52,984 bases of DNA from contig JANYCZ010000038.1 in assembly GCA_025360015.1 (NCBI GenBank), positions 1 to 52,984 on the forward strand, in the 5' to 3' direction. A program made the translations under genes and the position numbers. The notes beneath the pieces were generated by a model. The model made no database searches. It saw only the letters and a list, made by a program, of their open reading frames with translations, and was not told where the DNA came from. Shown here piece by piece: positions 33,097-41,696 of this stretch. The stretch's first letter is position 1. The number at the start of each line of letters is the position of its first letter. The DNA is from Verrucomicrobiota bacterium (lineage in GTDB: Bacteria; Verrucomicrobiota; Verrucomicrobiia; Verrucomicrobiales; Verrucomicrobiaceae).

Positions 33097-34692
33097 CTAC
33101 TTCGCCACCCCCGCCACCGCGATGCCCAGTGCCACCGTCGGCTCTGCCGCATCCTTCATCGGCGGTTCTGTCAGCACACCCCCGGCGGATTTCAGATCAT
33201 TCCCCACCGACCAGATCAACCCACGCGCGAGGCTGTACTGCAACGGCGCGCCCGTGTACGGATCAATCGGCAGATCCAGCAGGAAGTTGAACGTGCGCAG
33301 TTGTTCCAGCGTGGCGGGCAGCGTTTTCTTCTCCGCTATGCAGCGCCGCACCGCAAACAACGTGACGATCAGATTCCCCCGCGTACGCACCAGCCCGAGC
33401 ATGGCGGGCAGCGGCGTGTAGGCCTTCATGCGCTGATGATAATAAGCCAGCCCGGCGGAGTTCGGCTGGTAGGACGCTTCCGCCACCGGGTCGTCTTTCA
33501 GCCGCACATCCGAGGTAAGCACCAGCGGTGCCAGCGCCTCCGCTTTAATCTGCCGAAACGCCGTGGCGAAATGCTGCAGCGTTTCATGCGGTTTGAAGAA
33601 CAACCGCCCCGGACGATGCAGTTGCACGCCACCGGGCATGGTGTCCAGATTCTCCCCGCTCTTCGGCCCGAGGATGAGTTTTTTCTCATGCACATAGTAC
33701 GCGTTCATTGCACCCTCCAGCATTTCCGTCGTGGGCTGGCACACATTGAACTGGCGCTGAAACTGCCGCAGCGTCGCCTCCGGCAGCCGCGTCTGCCGCA
33801 GCAGATCCGCCAAGGTCTGACCGGCCAGTGTCTGGGTCTCCAGCGAGCGCTGATAGCAGGACGGCCACGCCCAGATCTGTTCCAGCCGCCACCCAAGTTC
33901 CGCGAGATCGATCGCCGCAGTAAACGCCGCCTCCTCCTGCATGCGGCGGGAGAGGTAGGCCGCTTCCGCCTGCTTGAGCACCAGCACCTGATGCCAGCGC
34001 GGGTCCTCGCACGGATCTGCCGCATGCCACGCCGCATGCGTGGGGTGCCAGTCCGCGTCCTCCAGCAGATCCCGCAGATTGTCCAGCGCCGCTCCGTTTG
34101 ACTGCACAATGCGCGACAGCGTCGGCGTATCCCACAGCCACGGCGGTTTGCCATAGATCTCCGCATTCTCAAACGGCACCAGCGACTGCAAAAACTTGCG
34201 CAGCTTGTCAGGCGTCTGGATCGCCGCCGCCTGATCCACCGGCCGGTTCAGCAGCAGGTCTTTGTCCAGCCCCGGCGCCTGATCGTCCACATACAGCCAC
34301 GCGATGAAGACCAGCGCCAGCAGTCCCATGCTCAGGATCGACAGCGTGGACCATGAGGCCTCCCGCTGCACCGCATGCCGGGGCCGCTTCGTGACGAGGC
34401 GGGAAGTCGGCTCACGCCGTGGCGGCACGACGGGCGCTGCTTCCACCTCGGCTTTTTTTTCCACCGGCGGTGCCGTTTGCACCTTCGGCACGGGTGGGGC
34501 CGCTGCCTCACGCGGCGGCGGCGTTGCAGGAGCAGGATCCAGTTTCTCTTCAACGAAGCGCACCCTCTTTCCCGGTGGCGCATCCTGCCATTCTTGATCC
34601 AGCTCCCAGGGCGATGCCCACGCACCACCCGCCTCCCCGCGGCGCGCGGGCTTGTCAGCGGGTGTTTCTGGCGGCGTATGGGGCCGGATCAT
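33097..34692 (-). CDS. Unknown single-pass membrane protein
   Basis: 531 residues, no family recognised. The N-terminal 110 residues are Pro/Ala-rich and basic (VPKVQTAPPVEKKAEVEAAP, RLVTKRPRHAVQREA). One membrane helix at about 114-134 (TLSILSMGLLALVFIAWLYV) is followed by a large globular helical domain (LLEDADWHPTHAAWHAADPC and onward). The C-terminal LPIDPYTGAPLQYSLARGLI, then WSVGNDLKSAGG resembles the end of type II pseudopilin-like DUF1559-type and other planctomycete/verrucomicrobial proteins that end in a W-S-x-G-x-D motif. Topology suggests the bulk is periplasmic. Confidence 0.65.
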   Translation of the reverse strand: MIRPHTPPETPADKPARRGEAGGAWASPWELDQEWQDAPPGKRVRFVEEKLDPAPATPPPREAAAPPVPKVQTAPPVEKKAEVEAAPVVPPRREPTSRLVTKRPRHAVQREASWSTLSILSMGLLALVFIAWLYVDDQAPGLDKDLLLNRPVDQAAAIQTPDKLRKFLQSLVPFENAEIYGKPPWLWDTPTLSRIVQSNGAALDNLRDLLEDADWHPTHAAWHAADPCEDPRWHQVLVLKQAEAAYLSRRMQEEAAFTAAIDLAELGWRLEQIWAWPSCYQRSLETQTLAGQTLADLLRQTRLPEATLRQFQRQFNVCQPTTEMLEGAMNAYYVHEKKLILGPKSGENLDTMPGGVQLHRPGRLFFKPHETLQHFATAFRQIKAEALAPLVLTSDVRLKDDPVAEASYQPNSAGLAYYHQRMKAYTPLPAMLGLVRTRGNLIVTLFAVRRCIAEKKTLPATLEQLRTFNFLLDLPIDPYTGAPLQYSLARGLIWSVGNDLKSAGGVLTEPPMKDAAEPTVALGIAVAGVAK

Positions 34693-34758
34693 GCGGTCGC
34701 AGTATGAATGCAGTCCTGCCCCACGGCAACGGGTGTCATCGCCTCACTCTTCCACTCT

Positions 34759-35409
34759 TCACCGCCACGCCATGAACCGATACCCGCCCAGCGGATGCTC
34801 ATGCGCCACCACCTGCCACTCCCCGCCAAGCCCCAGCGCCTGCTGCAGCTCCTGCCCGTGGAATCCCGCACGAATGCTCGCCTGCATGTCAAACCGCTGC
34901 ACATGATTCAGCTCCGCTACTTCGCAAAACACACGCCCCATCACCGAGTAAATCCACCGCCGCGCCGGCTCCGCCGCCACGATCAATCGCGTCACCGGTG
35001 AAATCCGCGAGCCCAGCGCACGCAGTTGCTCCGTGGTGAAATGATGCAGAAACAAATTCGCGATCACGATTTCCGTCTCCGGCAGCGCCTGATTCAAGAC
35101 ATCGCCACGCGTCCAGTGCGCCGCCACAGGCCAGTGCTCCGGCCGGGGTGCCAGATCAAACGCATGCAGCGCCGCTTCAGCACAGCAGCCTGCTGCCACC
35201 AGCCGCAGAGACAGCGCTCCATCCCCCGCACCCAGCTCCGTGATGCGCCAGCCCTCTTCCCGATGCCGCCGCACCATGCGCTCGATCCACCGGTGATTTC
35301 CCATGATCCCATTCACCTGCAGCATCTCCTCACGCGCACGGATCGCGTCAGGATCATCCGGCGGCAGCGTGTCGAGCAGTTCAGTCTGGAGAACACGCTC
35401 TTTCATCAC
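34759..35409 (-). CDS. Class I SAM-dependent methyltransferase
   Basis: 216 residues. Motif I is WRITELGAGDGALSLRLVAA (ELGAGDG) and motif IV-like is EIVIANLFLHHFTTEQL (NLFLHH), typical of Rossmann-fold O- or C-methyltransferases. It is the last gene of the type III PKS cluster, 16 bp after the ketosynthase gene, in the same direction. It most likely methylates the hydroxylated polyketide. In the Streptomyces srs phenolic-lipid operon a methyltransferase plays this part, although that enzyme belongs to another family. Confidence 0.85.
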   Translation of the reverse strand: MMKERVLQTELLDTLPPDDPDAIRAREEMLQVNGIMGNHRWIERMVRRHREEGWRITELGAGDGALSLRLVAAGCCAEAALHAFDLAPRPEHWPVAAHWTRGDVLNQALPETEIVIANLFLHHFTTEQLRALGSRISPVTRLIVAAEPARRWIYSVMGRVFCEVAELNHVQRFDMQASIRAGFHGQELQQALGLGGEWQVVAHEHPLGGYRFMAWR

Positions 35410-35425
35410 GTCAGCCAGTCACGGA

Positions 35426-36685
35426 TTAAGGCTGCGAAAAAATCAGCGTCACATTCGAGCCGCCAAAGCCGCTCGAGTTGCTCATCGCCACGCGTGGCAC
35501 CTGCTCGGTCGGACTCGTCAAAATATCCACGCCTTCGCACGCCGGATCCAGTTTCTGAATCTTCGCCGACACCGGCATGAAGCCTTCCTTCAAAGCCACG
35601 CAGCAGATGCCCGCCTCCAGCGCTCCCGCCAGGCAGAGCCCATGGCCGGTCAGCGCCTTGGTGCTGCTCACCTTCGGCCTCACCTCACCCGTGAAGATCG
35701 TTTTCAGCGCGCTCAGCTCGGCAATGTCACCCGCACTCGTCGCGGTGCCGTGCGCATTGATGTAGTCGATCGCCGCAGCCTCCAGCCCGGCGTCTTGCAG
35801 TGCGTTGGTCATTGCACGCGCCAGCCCGCTGCCACTCGGATCGGGTGCCACCACATCGTACCCATCCGAGCCCTGGCCCCACCCTGTGACCTCGGCGTAC
35901 ACCGTGGCTCCGCGTGCAGCGGCATGTTCGGCCTCTTCCAGCACCAGCGTCACACCGCCACCAGTGGTGATGAATCCATCACGCCCCGCATCAAACGGAC
36001 GTGGTGCCTGCTCAGGATCACTCTGCGCGCTCAGCGCCCGCAGCGAAGCAAAGGGTAAAACCGTGTGCAGCAGTTGCGCATCTTCCGCACCCACCACAAA
36101 CATGGTCTTCTGCCGCCCCATCCGGATCATGTCGCACGCATGCCCGAGCGCGTGCGAAGACGAGGCGCAGGCGCTGTTAAATGCCAGGGTCGCGCCTTTG
36201 ATCTTAAACAAAGCCGTGAGATTGAGGTGCAGCGAATTCGGCATCCCCGTGATCACCACCGGCGCCGAGGTGCGTGCCGGCCCGCGTTTGATCACCGAAT
36301 CCATCGCCAGATACGTCATCCACGGCGACCCGGCCGAGGCACAGTACAAACCCGTCTGTGGATCCGACACCTGCGCAGGCTCCAGCTTCGCATCCGCGAT
36401 GGCCTCATTCATGGAGGCAAAGGCAAACACCGCATTCGGCACCATCGTGCGCAGTTGCGAGCGGCTCAGCTTCACATCCGCGGGAAAGGTCCAGTCGAGC
36501 GGATCAGACGTCGGAAATTCAAAACCCTTCACGGTGCCCGCCAGCTTCACGCGGTCATTCGCCGCTGCCAGCTCCGGGACATACTCAATGCCAGAGCGGC
36601 CCTCACGCAGGCTCTCGGTCACCTCCGCACGGTTGTTGCCGATGCTCGAGATGAACCCCAGCCCGGTGACGACCACCCGCTTCAT
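35426..36685 (-). CDS. Beta-ketoacyl-ACP synthase (FabF-like)
   Basis: 419 residues. The KAS II triad is complete: AFNSACASSSHALGH (C173), YINAHGTATSAGD (H312) and KALTGHGLCLAGA (H348). It starts with MKRVVVTGLGFISSIGNNRA, typical of FabF. The start codon overlaps the stop of the acyl carrier gene (ATGA), so the two are translated together. It probably condenses or loads an acyl chain on the cluster's own carrier protein to make a starter for the type III PKS. A house-keeping role is less likely given this context. Confidence 0.9.
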   Translation of the reverse strand: MKRVVVTGLGFISSIGNNRAEVTESLREGRSGIEYVPELAAANDRVKLAGTVKGFEFPTSDPLDWTFPADVKLSRSQLRTMVPNAVFAFASMNEAIADAKLEPAQVSDPQTGLYCASAGSPWMTYLAMDSVIKRGPARTSAPVVITGMPNSLHLNLTALFKIKGATLAFNSACASSSHALGHACDMIRMGRQKTMFVVGAEDAQLLHTVLPFASLRALSAQSDPEQAPRPFDAGRDGFITTGGGVTLVLEEAEHAAARGATVYAEVTGWGQGSDGYDVVAPDPSGSGLARAMTNALQDAGLEAAAIDYINAHGTATSAGDIAELSALKTIFTGEVRPKVSSTKALTGHGLCLAGALEAGICCVALKEGFMPVSAKIQKLDPACEGVDILTSPTEQVPRVAMSNSSGFGGSNVTLIFSQP

Positions 36686-37044
36686 GAGACACTCGCGCCA
36701 AATTTGGAGCGGAGGAACTTCTTCAAATCGCCCAGGGTGACAATGCCGCTCAGCTCTTCCGTCGCGATGGTGAGGCCCAGCACTTCCTCCGCCGTCATCA
36801 CCACTTCGATCATGCCAAAGGAATCCATGCCGATGTCGTCGATCAGCTTCATGTCATCCGTCACCGAGGCCACGCCATCCGGCCGGGGATTGGCCGCATC
36901 ACGCGCCAGCACGCCCAAAATGATGGGGTCCAGCTCTTCCAGATTCCTGCTCTCTTCAAAACGAAGCGCAGCCGCCACCGTCTCCTCACTGCAACGTTTG
37001 AGGGATTTGATGATCTCTTGTTTTCGGTCTTCGCTCACGGGCAT
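36682..37044 (-). CDS. Acyl carrier protein with N-terminal extension
   Basis: 120 residues. The carrier motif KLIDDIGMDSFGMIEVVMTA contains S75 for 4'-phosphopantetheine, followed by helix III (VTLGDLKKFL). About 40 residues precede the usual ACP core (MPVSEDRKQEIIKSLKRCSE, ETVAAALRFEESR). It overlaps the FabF-like gene by 4 bp. It is most likely the dedicated carrier that hands an acyl chain to the type III PKS. Confidence 0.9.
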   Translation of the reverse strand: MPVSEDRKQEIIKSLKRCSEETVAAALRFEESRNLEELDPIILGVLARDAANPRPDGVASVTDDMKLIDDIGMDSFGMIEVVMTAEEVLGLTIATEELSGIVTLGDLKKFLRSKFGASVS

Positions 37045-37239
37045 GATGTTGTTTAGTCAATTCTGGAGGCGGTTCAACGCTTTTCAGCGCCGAAGACGCC
37101 TAGGCCGCCGTGTCAGCCAGCACCAACCCTCCCATTGGCGGGGTGGATTAGGGCACGCAGGGCATGTTCCCGTCACAGGGAGTATTACGCCTGACACGCT
37201 GCCTTTGGTGCAGGATCGCACCTCAAAAATCAACAATCG

Positions 37240-38436
37240 TCAACTCCCCAGCCCCCGCCCCGGCACCCGCTCCAGCGTATTGTACGGAATCGTCAGCATC
37301 GCATAAAACGACCCCAGCCGCCGGCTCACCGGCCCCCGGCACAGCACATGCTTTAAAACAGCATCCCGCACCAGGCACCGCACCCTCCCCCGCCACGTGC
37401 CAAATCCCATGCCCCATTCCGCACGGCGCGTCGCCACCCGTGCCGCCTTCCGTCGGTAGCTCTCATACGCAGGCAGCCGTGCCAAAGCATCGTCCTGGCC
37501 CAAAACCGCCGCCAGAAACTCCGCATCCGCAAAGCCCGTGTTCATCCCCTGCCCGCCGATCGGGCTCATCCCATGCGCCGCGTCCCCGCATAGAATCACC
37601 CGCCCCTCGGAGTACCGCTCACTATCCCACCGCCGCGGCGTGAAGGCGCTCTCATTCAGCTGATCCGCCGCCGAGACCTCCAGCCCCGTGCGCTCCCGGA
37701 TCAGCTCACTGATAAATCCCGCCGACGGATGCTCCACCGGCGCGTCCGTCTGCACAATCCACCGCCGCCTCCCCCCCGGCAGCGGAAACGACTCCACCGC
37801 CCCCGTCTCTGTGAAAAACAGCCGCGCCTCATCCCCGAAGCCGCTGCGGTCCAAGAAATCCCCCATCGCAAAATGGCAGTCATACACATGCCCCGGTGCC
37901 CCCACCCCGATCAGCTCCCGCACCCGGCTGCGAATCCCATCACACCCCACCACAAACCGCGCCGTCAGCTCGCGCCCCCCCGCCCGCACCCGGCAATGGT
38001 CCGCCCCCTGCCACACCTCGCTCACCTCACAGCCCGCCTCAAAAAACTCACTCCCCAGCTCCCTCTGCAAAATCCCCACCGTGCTCACCTGCGGCAGCGC
38101 AAGAATGAACCGATGCACATGCGGAATCTCCCGAAACGACACACAGCCCACCCGCCCGCTCTGCCCATGCACCACGCAGTCACGCACCCGCACCCCCTTT
38201 TCGATAAATTCCTCCGCCAGCCCCAGCTTCCCCAATATCTGCAAAGACGGCGGCGTGATCCCGATCGCCGCTGAATGCCCCAGCGCCTCCGCCCGCCGCT
38301 CCAGCACCCGCAGCCGCACCCCCTGCTGCTTCAGCAGGCACCCCAGCACCAGCCCCACCGGCCCCCCGCCCACGATGATCACATCGTAGTCAGTCGCGCT
38401 CTTCCGGCTGTCCGCGCTAGGCAGGTTTTCGTTCAT
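37240..38436 (-). CDS. FAD-dependent aromatic hydroxylase (UbiH/PHBH family)
   Basis: 398 residues. N-terminal Rossmann motif YDVIIVGGGPVGLVLGCLLK binds the ADP part of FAD. The GD motif RVILCGDAAHGMSPIGGQGM lies near residue 280, as in p-hydroxybenzoate hydroxylase-type enzymes. It lies between the type III PKS and the carrier protein, so it probably hydroxylates the PKS product ring. Its counterpart in the srs operon is srsC. A 195-bp gap with GTCAAC repeat sequence separates it from the carrier gene, and its C-terminal coding end at 37240 borders that repeat. Confidence 0.9.
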   Translation of the reverse strand: MNENLPSADSRKSATDYDVIIVGGGPVGLVLGCLLKQQGVRLRVLERRAEALGHSAAIGITPPSLQILGKLGLAEEFIEKGVRVRDCVVHGQSGRVGCVSFREIPHVHRFILALPQVSTVGILQRELGSEFFEAGCEVSEVWQGADHCRVRAGGRELTARFVVGCDGIRSRVRELIGVGAPGHVYDCHFAMGDFLDRSGFGDEARLFFTETGAVESFPLPGGRRRWIVQTDAPVEHPSAGFISELIRERTGLEVSAADQLNESAFTPRRWDSERYSEGRVILCGDAAHGMSPIGGQGMNTGFADAEFLAAVLGQDDALARLPAYESYRRKAARVATRRAEWGMGFGTWRGRVRCLVRDAVLKHVLCRGPVSRRLGSFYAMLTIPYNTLERVPGRGLGS

Positions 38437-38476
38437 AGAGCCCCATCATTCGAGCAAAGTTGACTCATAAACAGCA

Positions 38477-39664
38477 TCAAGAATCCAGCATCGAGCATCC
38501 AGCATCCAGTATCCCCGCCTGCGCCAGTGTGACACCCCGCACCTCCCTCGCCGCCGGGATCGCCGCGCCGCACCGCTCCAGCACCGCCGTCTCCACCGTC
38601 AGTCCCGGCCCAAAGGCAATCGCGCACGTCATCGCCCGCTCCGTCTCCGCCTCCTCCAAAAAACCCTTTAGTACAAACATCACCGTCGGGCTGCTCATGT
38701 TCCCATAGTCCCGCAGCACGCTGCGCGACATGTCCAGCGCCGTGGCAGGCAAAGAAAGCTGCTCTTCGATCTGCTCCAGGATCGCCCGCCCCCCCGGATG
38801 CACCGCCCATTCGTCGATGTCCCCCGGCGTCAGCCCCCGTTTTTCCAAAATCCCCCCCAGCATCCCCCGGATGTTGCTGCCGATCAGCTCCGGCACATAG
38901 GCCGACAGCACCATGTTGAATCCATTGTCCCCGATGTCCCACGCCATGTGCGCCTCGCTCTGCGGCACCAGCGCCGAATGAAACCCCTGCACCCGGTAAT
39001 AGGGCCGGTCACGCGCCGGCTCCCGCGCACTCACGATCGCCGCCGCCGCCCCATCCGCAAACAACGCATTCGCCACGATGCTCTCCGGCTGGTCACTCAC
39101 CTGCATGTGCAGCGAGCACAGCTCCAGGCACATCACCAGCACCACCGCCTGCGAGTTCGCCTCACAAAACTGCGCCGCCATCCGCAGCGCCGGAAACGCC
39201 GCATAGCACCCCATGAACCCCACCGTGTACCGCTCCACACTCTCATTCAGCCCCAGCTCACGGATGATGTGATAGTCCGGCCCCGGATTCGCAAACCCCG
39301 TACACGACGCAAACACCACATGCGTGATCTCCCCCTTCGCAAACTGCGGGCACTCCGCCAGCGTCTTCCGCGCCAGCTTCACCGCCAGCTCCCGCGCCGC
39401 ACGCGCATAAAACGCATTCCGCTGCCCCGTGCTCGGCGAGTTGACCATACCATCCGCCCCCACTTTAAACAGCTCCCCCTCCTCCTTCAAAAAATCCCCG
39501 CACGCGCTGTACCGCGTCTCGATCCCCGTCCGCTCATAGATCATCTCCACCAGCCGCTTCGCCCGCGGCTCCGTCACCCAGCTCTTCATCCGCTCCCGGG
39601 TAAATTCATTGCTGTAAAGAAACTCCGGCGTCTCCGTGGCGATGTGATGAATAAAAGCAGGCAT
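38477..39664 (-). CDS. Type III polyketide synthase (chalcone/alkylresorcinol synthase-like)
   Basis: 395 residues. The Cys-His-Asn triad is present: VGFMGCYAAFPALRM (C153), DEWAVHPGGRAILEQ (H289) and RDYGNMSSPTVMFVL (N322). N-terminal MPAFIHHIATETPEFLYSNE is unlike plant enzymes but typical of bacterial alkylpyrone/alkylresorcinol-type synthases. It uses acyl starters with malonyl-CoA to build resorcinol, phloroglucinol or pyrone rings. It is the first gene of the cluster. The last ten or so residues (ILDAGCSMLDS) are encoded by an intergenic heptad repeat, so the true protein end was extended by repeat sequence. Start ATG at 39664. Confidence 0.92.
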   Translation of the reverse strand: MPAFIHHIATETPEFLYSNEFTRERMKSWVTEPRAKRLVEMIYERTGIETRYSACGDFLKEEGELFKVGADGMVNSPSTGQRNAFYARAARELAVKLARKTLAECPQFAKGEITHVVFASCTGFANPGPDYHIIRELGLNESVERYTVGFMGCYAAFPALRMAAQFCEANSQAVVLVMCLELCSLHMQVSDQPESIVANALFADGAAAAIVSAREPARDRPYYRVQGFHSALVPQSEAHMAWDIGDNGFNMVLSAYVPELIGSNIRGMLGGILEKRGLTPGDIDEWAVHPGGRAILEQIEEQLSLPATALDMSRSVLRDYGNMSSPTVMFVLKGFLEEAETERAMTCAIAFGPGLTVETAVLERCGAAIPAAREVRGVTLAQAGILDAGCSMLDS

Positions 39665-40231
39665 GAATCAAAAGGGATGACGTTTCAGGAAAGGAGACAG
39701 CGGCATGCAGATACCACGCCAATGTCATGTACGCACCTCCCAGCCCCACCAGCCCTCAAAAGATCAAGCACACGCCAAAGCAGCAGCGATCACCTGCCAA
39801 AATAACAGGTCCCCCCAACGCAAAAATGCCCACAGGCCCTCGCGAGCGCCAGCAAAGTGGCCCGCACAGTCCTCTGTGCGGTTCCTGGGCAGCCGCGCAC
39901 GCCGAGAACCGCACAGAGCATCCCACCGCCCCCTCCGTGCGCCAGCCTTCGACCCTCTTAATCCCCGACTACCCCCATTAAATCACCTGCCAAAAATAGC
40001 AGGTCCCCCCAACGCAAAGAATGCCCACAGGCCCTCGCGAGCGCGCCAGCAAAGTGGCCCGCACAGTCCTCTGTGCGGTTCTTGGGCGCCGCGCACGCCG
40101 AGACCGCACAGAGCATCCCACCGCCCCTCAGTGCGCCAGCCTTCGGCCCCCAAATTCCGGCTCACCTTCCTTACCCGGCTTCGTCCACTCTCACACTGCA
40201 CGCCCCCAAGCGCAGCTTGCCCTTCGTAGCT
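39665..40231. repeat. Intergenic region with two tandem copies of a ~165-bp repeat
   Basis: Copy 1 begins at 39791 and copy 2 at 39984 (offset 193 bp). Both start CACCTGCCAAA, contain AATGCCCACAGGCCCTCGCG and GTGGCCCGCACAGTCCTCTG, and end GTGCGCCAGCCTTCG. Each has internal inverted parts (GCACAG-TCCT-CTGTGC; GTGCGGTTC with GAACCGCAC in copy 1). No gene is convincing here. Confidence 0.85.
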
Positions 40232-40837
40232 TTAGCGAAGAACGGGCCCACCCCTCTTCAGCACCACCGCCGCATGCACCTTGATCGTGTCCCCCACACG
40301 AATCACCAGCAGCACCGCCGGCACCGAGATCCCGCTCTTCTTCAGCGACACCTCAAAATCCAGGTCAAAGCTCGCCCTGTCCCCCTCCCGCTTCCAGTGG
40401 CTGATCCTCCCCGTGATCGTCTGCTCCTTCCCCAGCAGCGTCAGCTTCACCGGCAGCGTCGTCGGTGCCGCATCCCCCTGTCGGATCGCCGCAAACGGCG
40501 CATCAATCACCCCTGTCACCAGCGGATAAGCCCCCGCCTGCATCGCCTTCCGCATATTCTCATCCCGCTTCGGCTCCGCCGTATCCATCTTCCCCACCTC
40601 CACCACCACCGTCGCCTCCACCCGCGTCGGATTCCCCGCCCCATCCATCGTCACCTTCGTCACAAACGGCCTCGCCGCCACCTTCCCACCCCAGTCATGC
40701 AGCGTGGACGTCCCGTTAAACGAAATCTGACTCGTCCCAGCCCATCGCGCCGTGGCAGTCTCCCCCAGCGCCGAGCCCAGCAGCGCCCCAAAGACAGAGA
40801 CAAAAACAAAAAAGGAAAGCCGCAAAGTCATGCTCAT
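40232..40837 (-). CDS. YceI-family periplasmic lipid-binding-like protein
   Basis: About 201 residues from ATG at 40837, chosen because AGGATGG lies just upstream; ATG 6 bp later is also possible. Signal peptide MTLRLSFFVFVSVFGALLGS. The YceI fold is visible: ISFNGTSTLHDWGGKVA near the start, IDAPFAAIRQGDAAP in the middle and LTLLGKEQTITGRISHWKRE, VSLKKSGISVPAVL at the end. YceI proteins form a lipocalin-like barrel that can hold isoprenoid or other lipids. It is downstream of the repeat pair and of the PKS cluster, convenient for a lipid product, but there is no operon link. Confidence 0.85.
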   Translation of the reverse strand: MSMTLRLSFFVFVSVFGALLGSALGETATARWAGTSQISFNGTSTLHDWGGKVAARPFVTKVTMDGAGNPTRVEATVVVEVGKMDTAEPKRDENMRKAMQAGAYPLVTGVIDAPFAAIRQGDAAPTTLPVKLTLLGKEQTITGRISHWKREGDRASFDLDFEVSLKKSGISVPAVLLVIRVGDTIKVHAAVVLKRGGPVLR

Positions 40838-40858
40838 ACCCATCCTAACGCACCCCAC

Positions 40859-41139
40859 CCAAATAAAACGTGCTTCCCAGGTGAAAAAATAAACACCTAG
40901 TCGCCTCAGCGCCCCCCCGTGTACCCTGCCGGGCTGGTAGTGACGCGCTGTGCCGCGTCCCTGGAATCCTTCGTCCCACCACCGCCTGCCACCCCATCAC
41001 ACTCCCCCCTTTCAAGACGCCCCCGCTTCTCCCTGCCTGTTCGTACCTCCCGCAGCGTCTTCACCGTACCACCGCCGCCGCCTGGCCGCCCCTTCACCTC
41101 CACGACCACGCGCTTCCTCCCGGATTCACCCCGCCCTCC
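40859..41139. other. Intergenic, pyrimidine-rich stretch
   Basis: The plus strand is strongly C/T-rich (for example 40975-41110). No gene with good coding character and no clear repeat found. Confidence 0.4.
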
Positions 41140-41565
41140 TCAGCCCCCACGACGCCGATACCTCTGCAACCGGCTGTTCGGCTTGTCCGGAATTGTCCGT
41201 TCAATCAACCCCGCATCCAGCGCAGGCTGCAGGTAGTTCTTGCGAAACGTCGGCCGGTGCGAAAGCCCCAGCTTCTGCATGCACTCCAGCGCACTCACAG
41301 GCTTCCCTCCCAGACACCTCAGCAGCGCTTTGACTTGGTCGCTGACTTGATCGCTGACTGGGTCGGTCGCACCCGCCTCGCGCAGCGCCTGCAGCAGGGC
41401 GGAGAGCAGGAATTCGATGAACAGAGTGGAGTTCCCCTGCTTGTCAGACGCCGCCAGCGCCCGATAGTACTCCGCCTGGCGTTCGCGGATCACCGTCTCC
41501 ACCGGCAGGTAGGCCAGCAGCGGATTCCAATGGCTCAGGATCACCGTCTGCCACAACCGGCCCAT
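41140..41565 (-). pseudogene. Fic protein C-terminal fragment
   Basis: 141 residues. MGRLWQTVILSHWNPLLAYL directly continues the Fic signature (HPFxDGNGRMGRLWQ), whose histidine-containing half is missing. Upstream in-frame codons read DASPGR rather than DGNGR. The rest, LPVETVIRERQAEYYRALAA and the winged-helix end SHRPTFRKNYLQPALDAGLI, is typical of Fic proteins with a C-terminal wHTH. The AMP-transferase active site is thus lost and the fragment is probably inactive. A direct repeat DQVSDQV lies between the two domains. It sits at the start of the second accessory stretch. Confidence 0.75.
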
Positions 41566-41625
41566 GCGGCCAGGAGATGCATCGGCAACGCTTTACGCCG
41601 GCCGCTCAGCCCACTCCATATGACT

Positions 41626-41658
41626 TTCCATGCACAGAATTCTTTTTCATGCATAGAA
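41626..41658. promoter_or_regulatory. Short direct repeat, possible operator
   Basis: TTCCATGCACAGAA (41626-41639) and TTCATGCATAGAA (41646-41658) are near-identical units about two helical turns apart. They lie between the Fic fragment and the next gene, in a position suitable for a regulator site. Confidence 0.3.
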
Positions 41659-41662
41659 ATGG

Positions 41663-41691
41663 TTGCAAGGCCCACCAATTAATTGTATGAA
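41663..41691 (+). promoter_or_regulatory. Candidate sigma-70-type promoter before the unknown gene
   Basis: TTGCAA (41663-41668), 17-bp spacer, TATGAA (41686-41691). The ATG at 41697 follows after only 5 bp, so transcription would yield a leaderless mRNA or the true start is further in. By-eye match only. Confidence 0.25.
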
Positions 41692-41696
41692 TCAGT

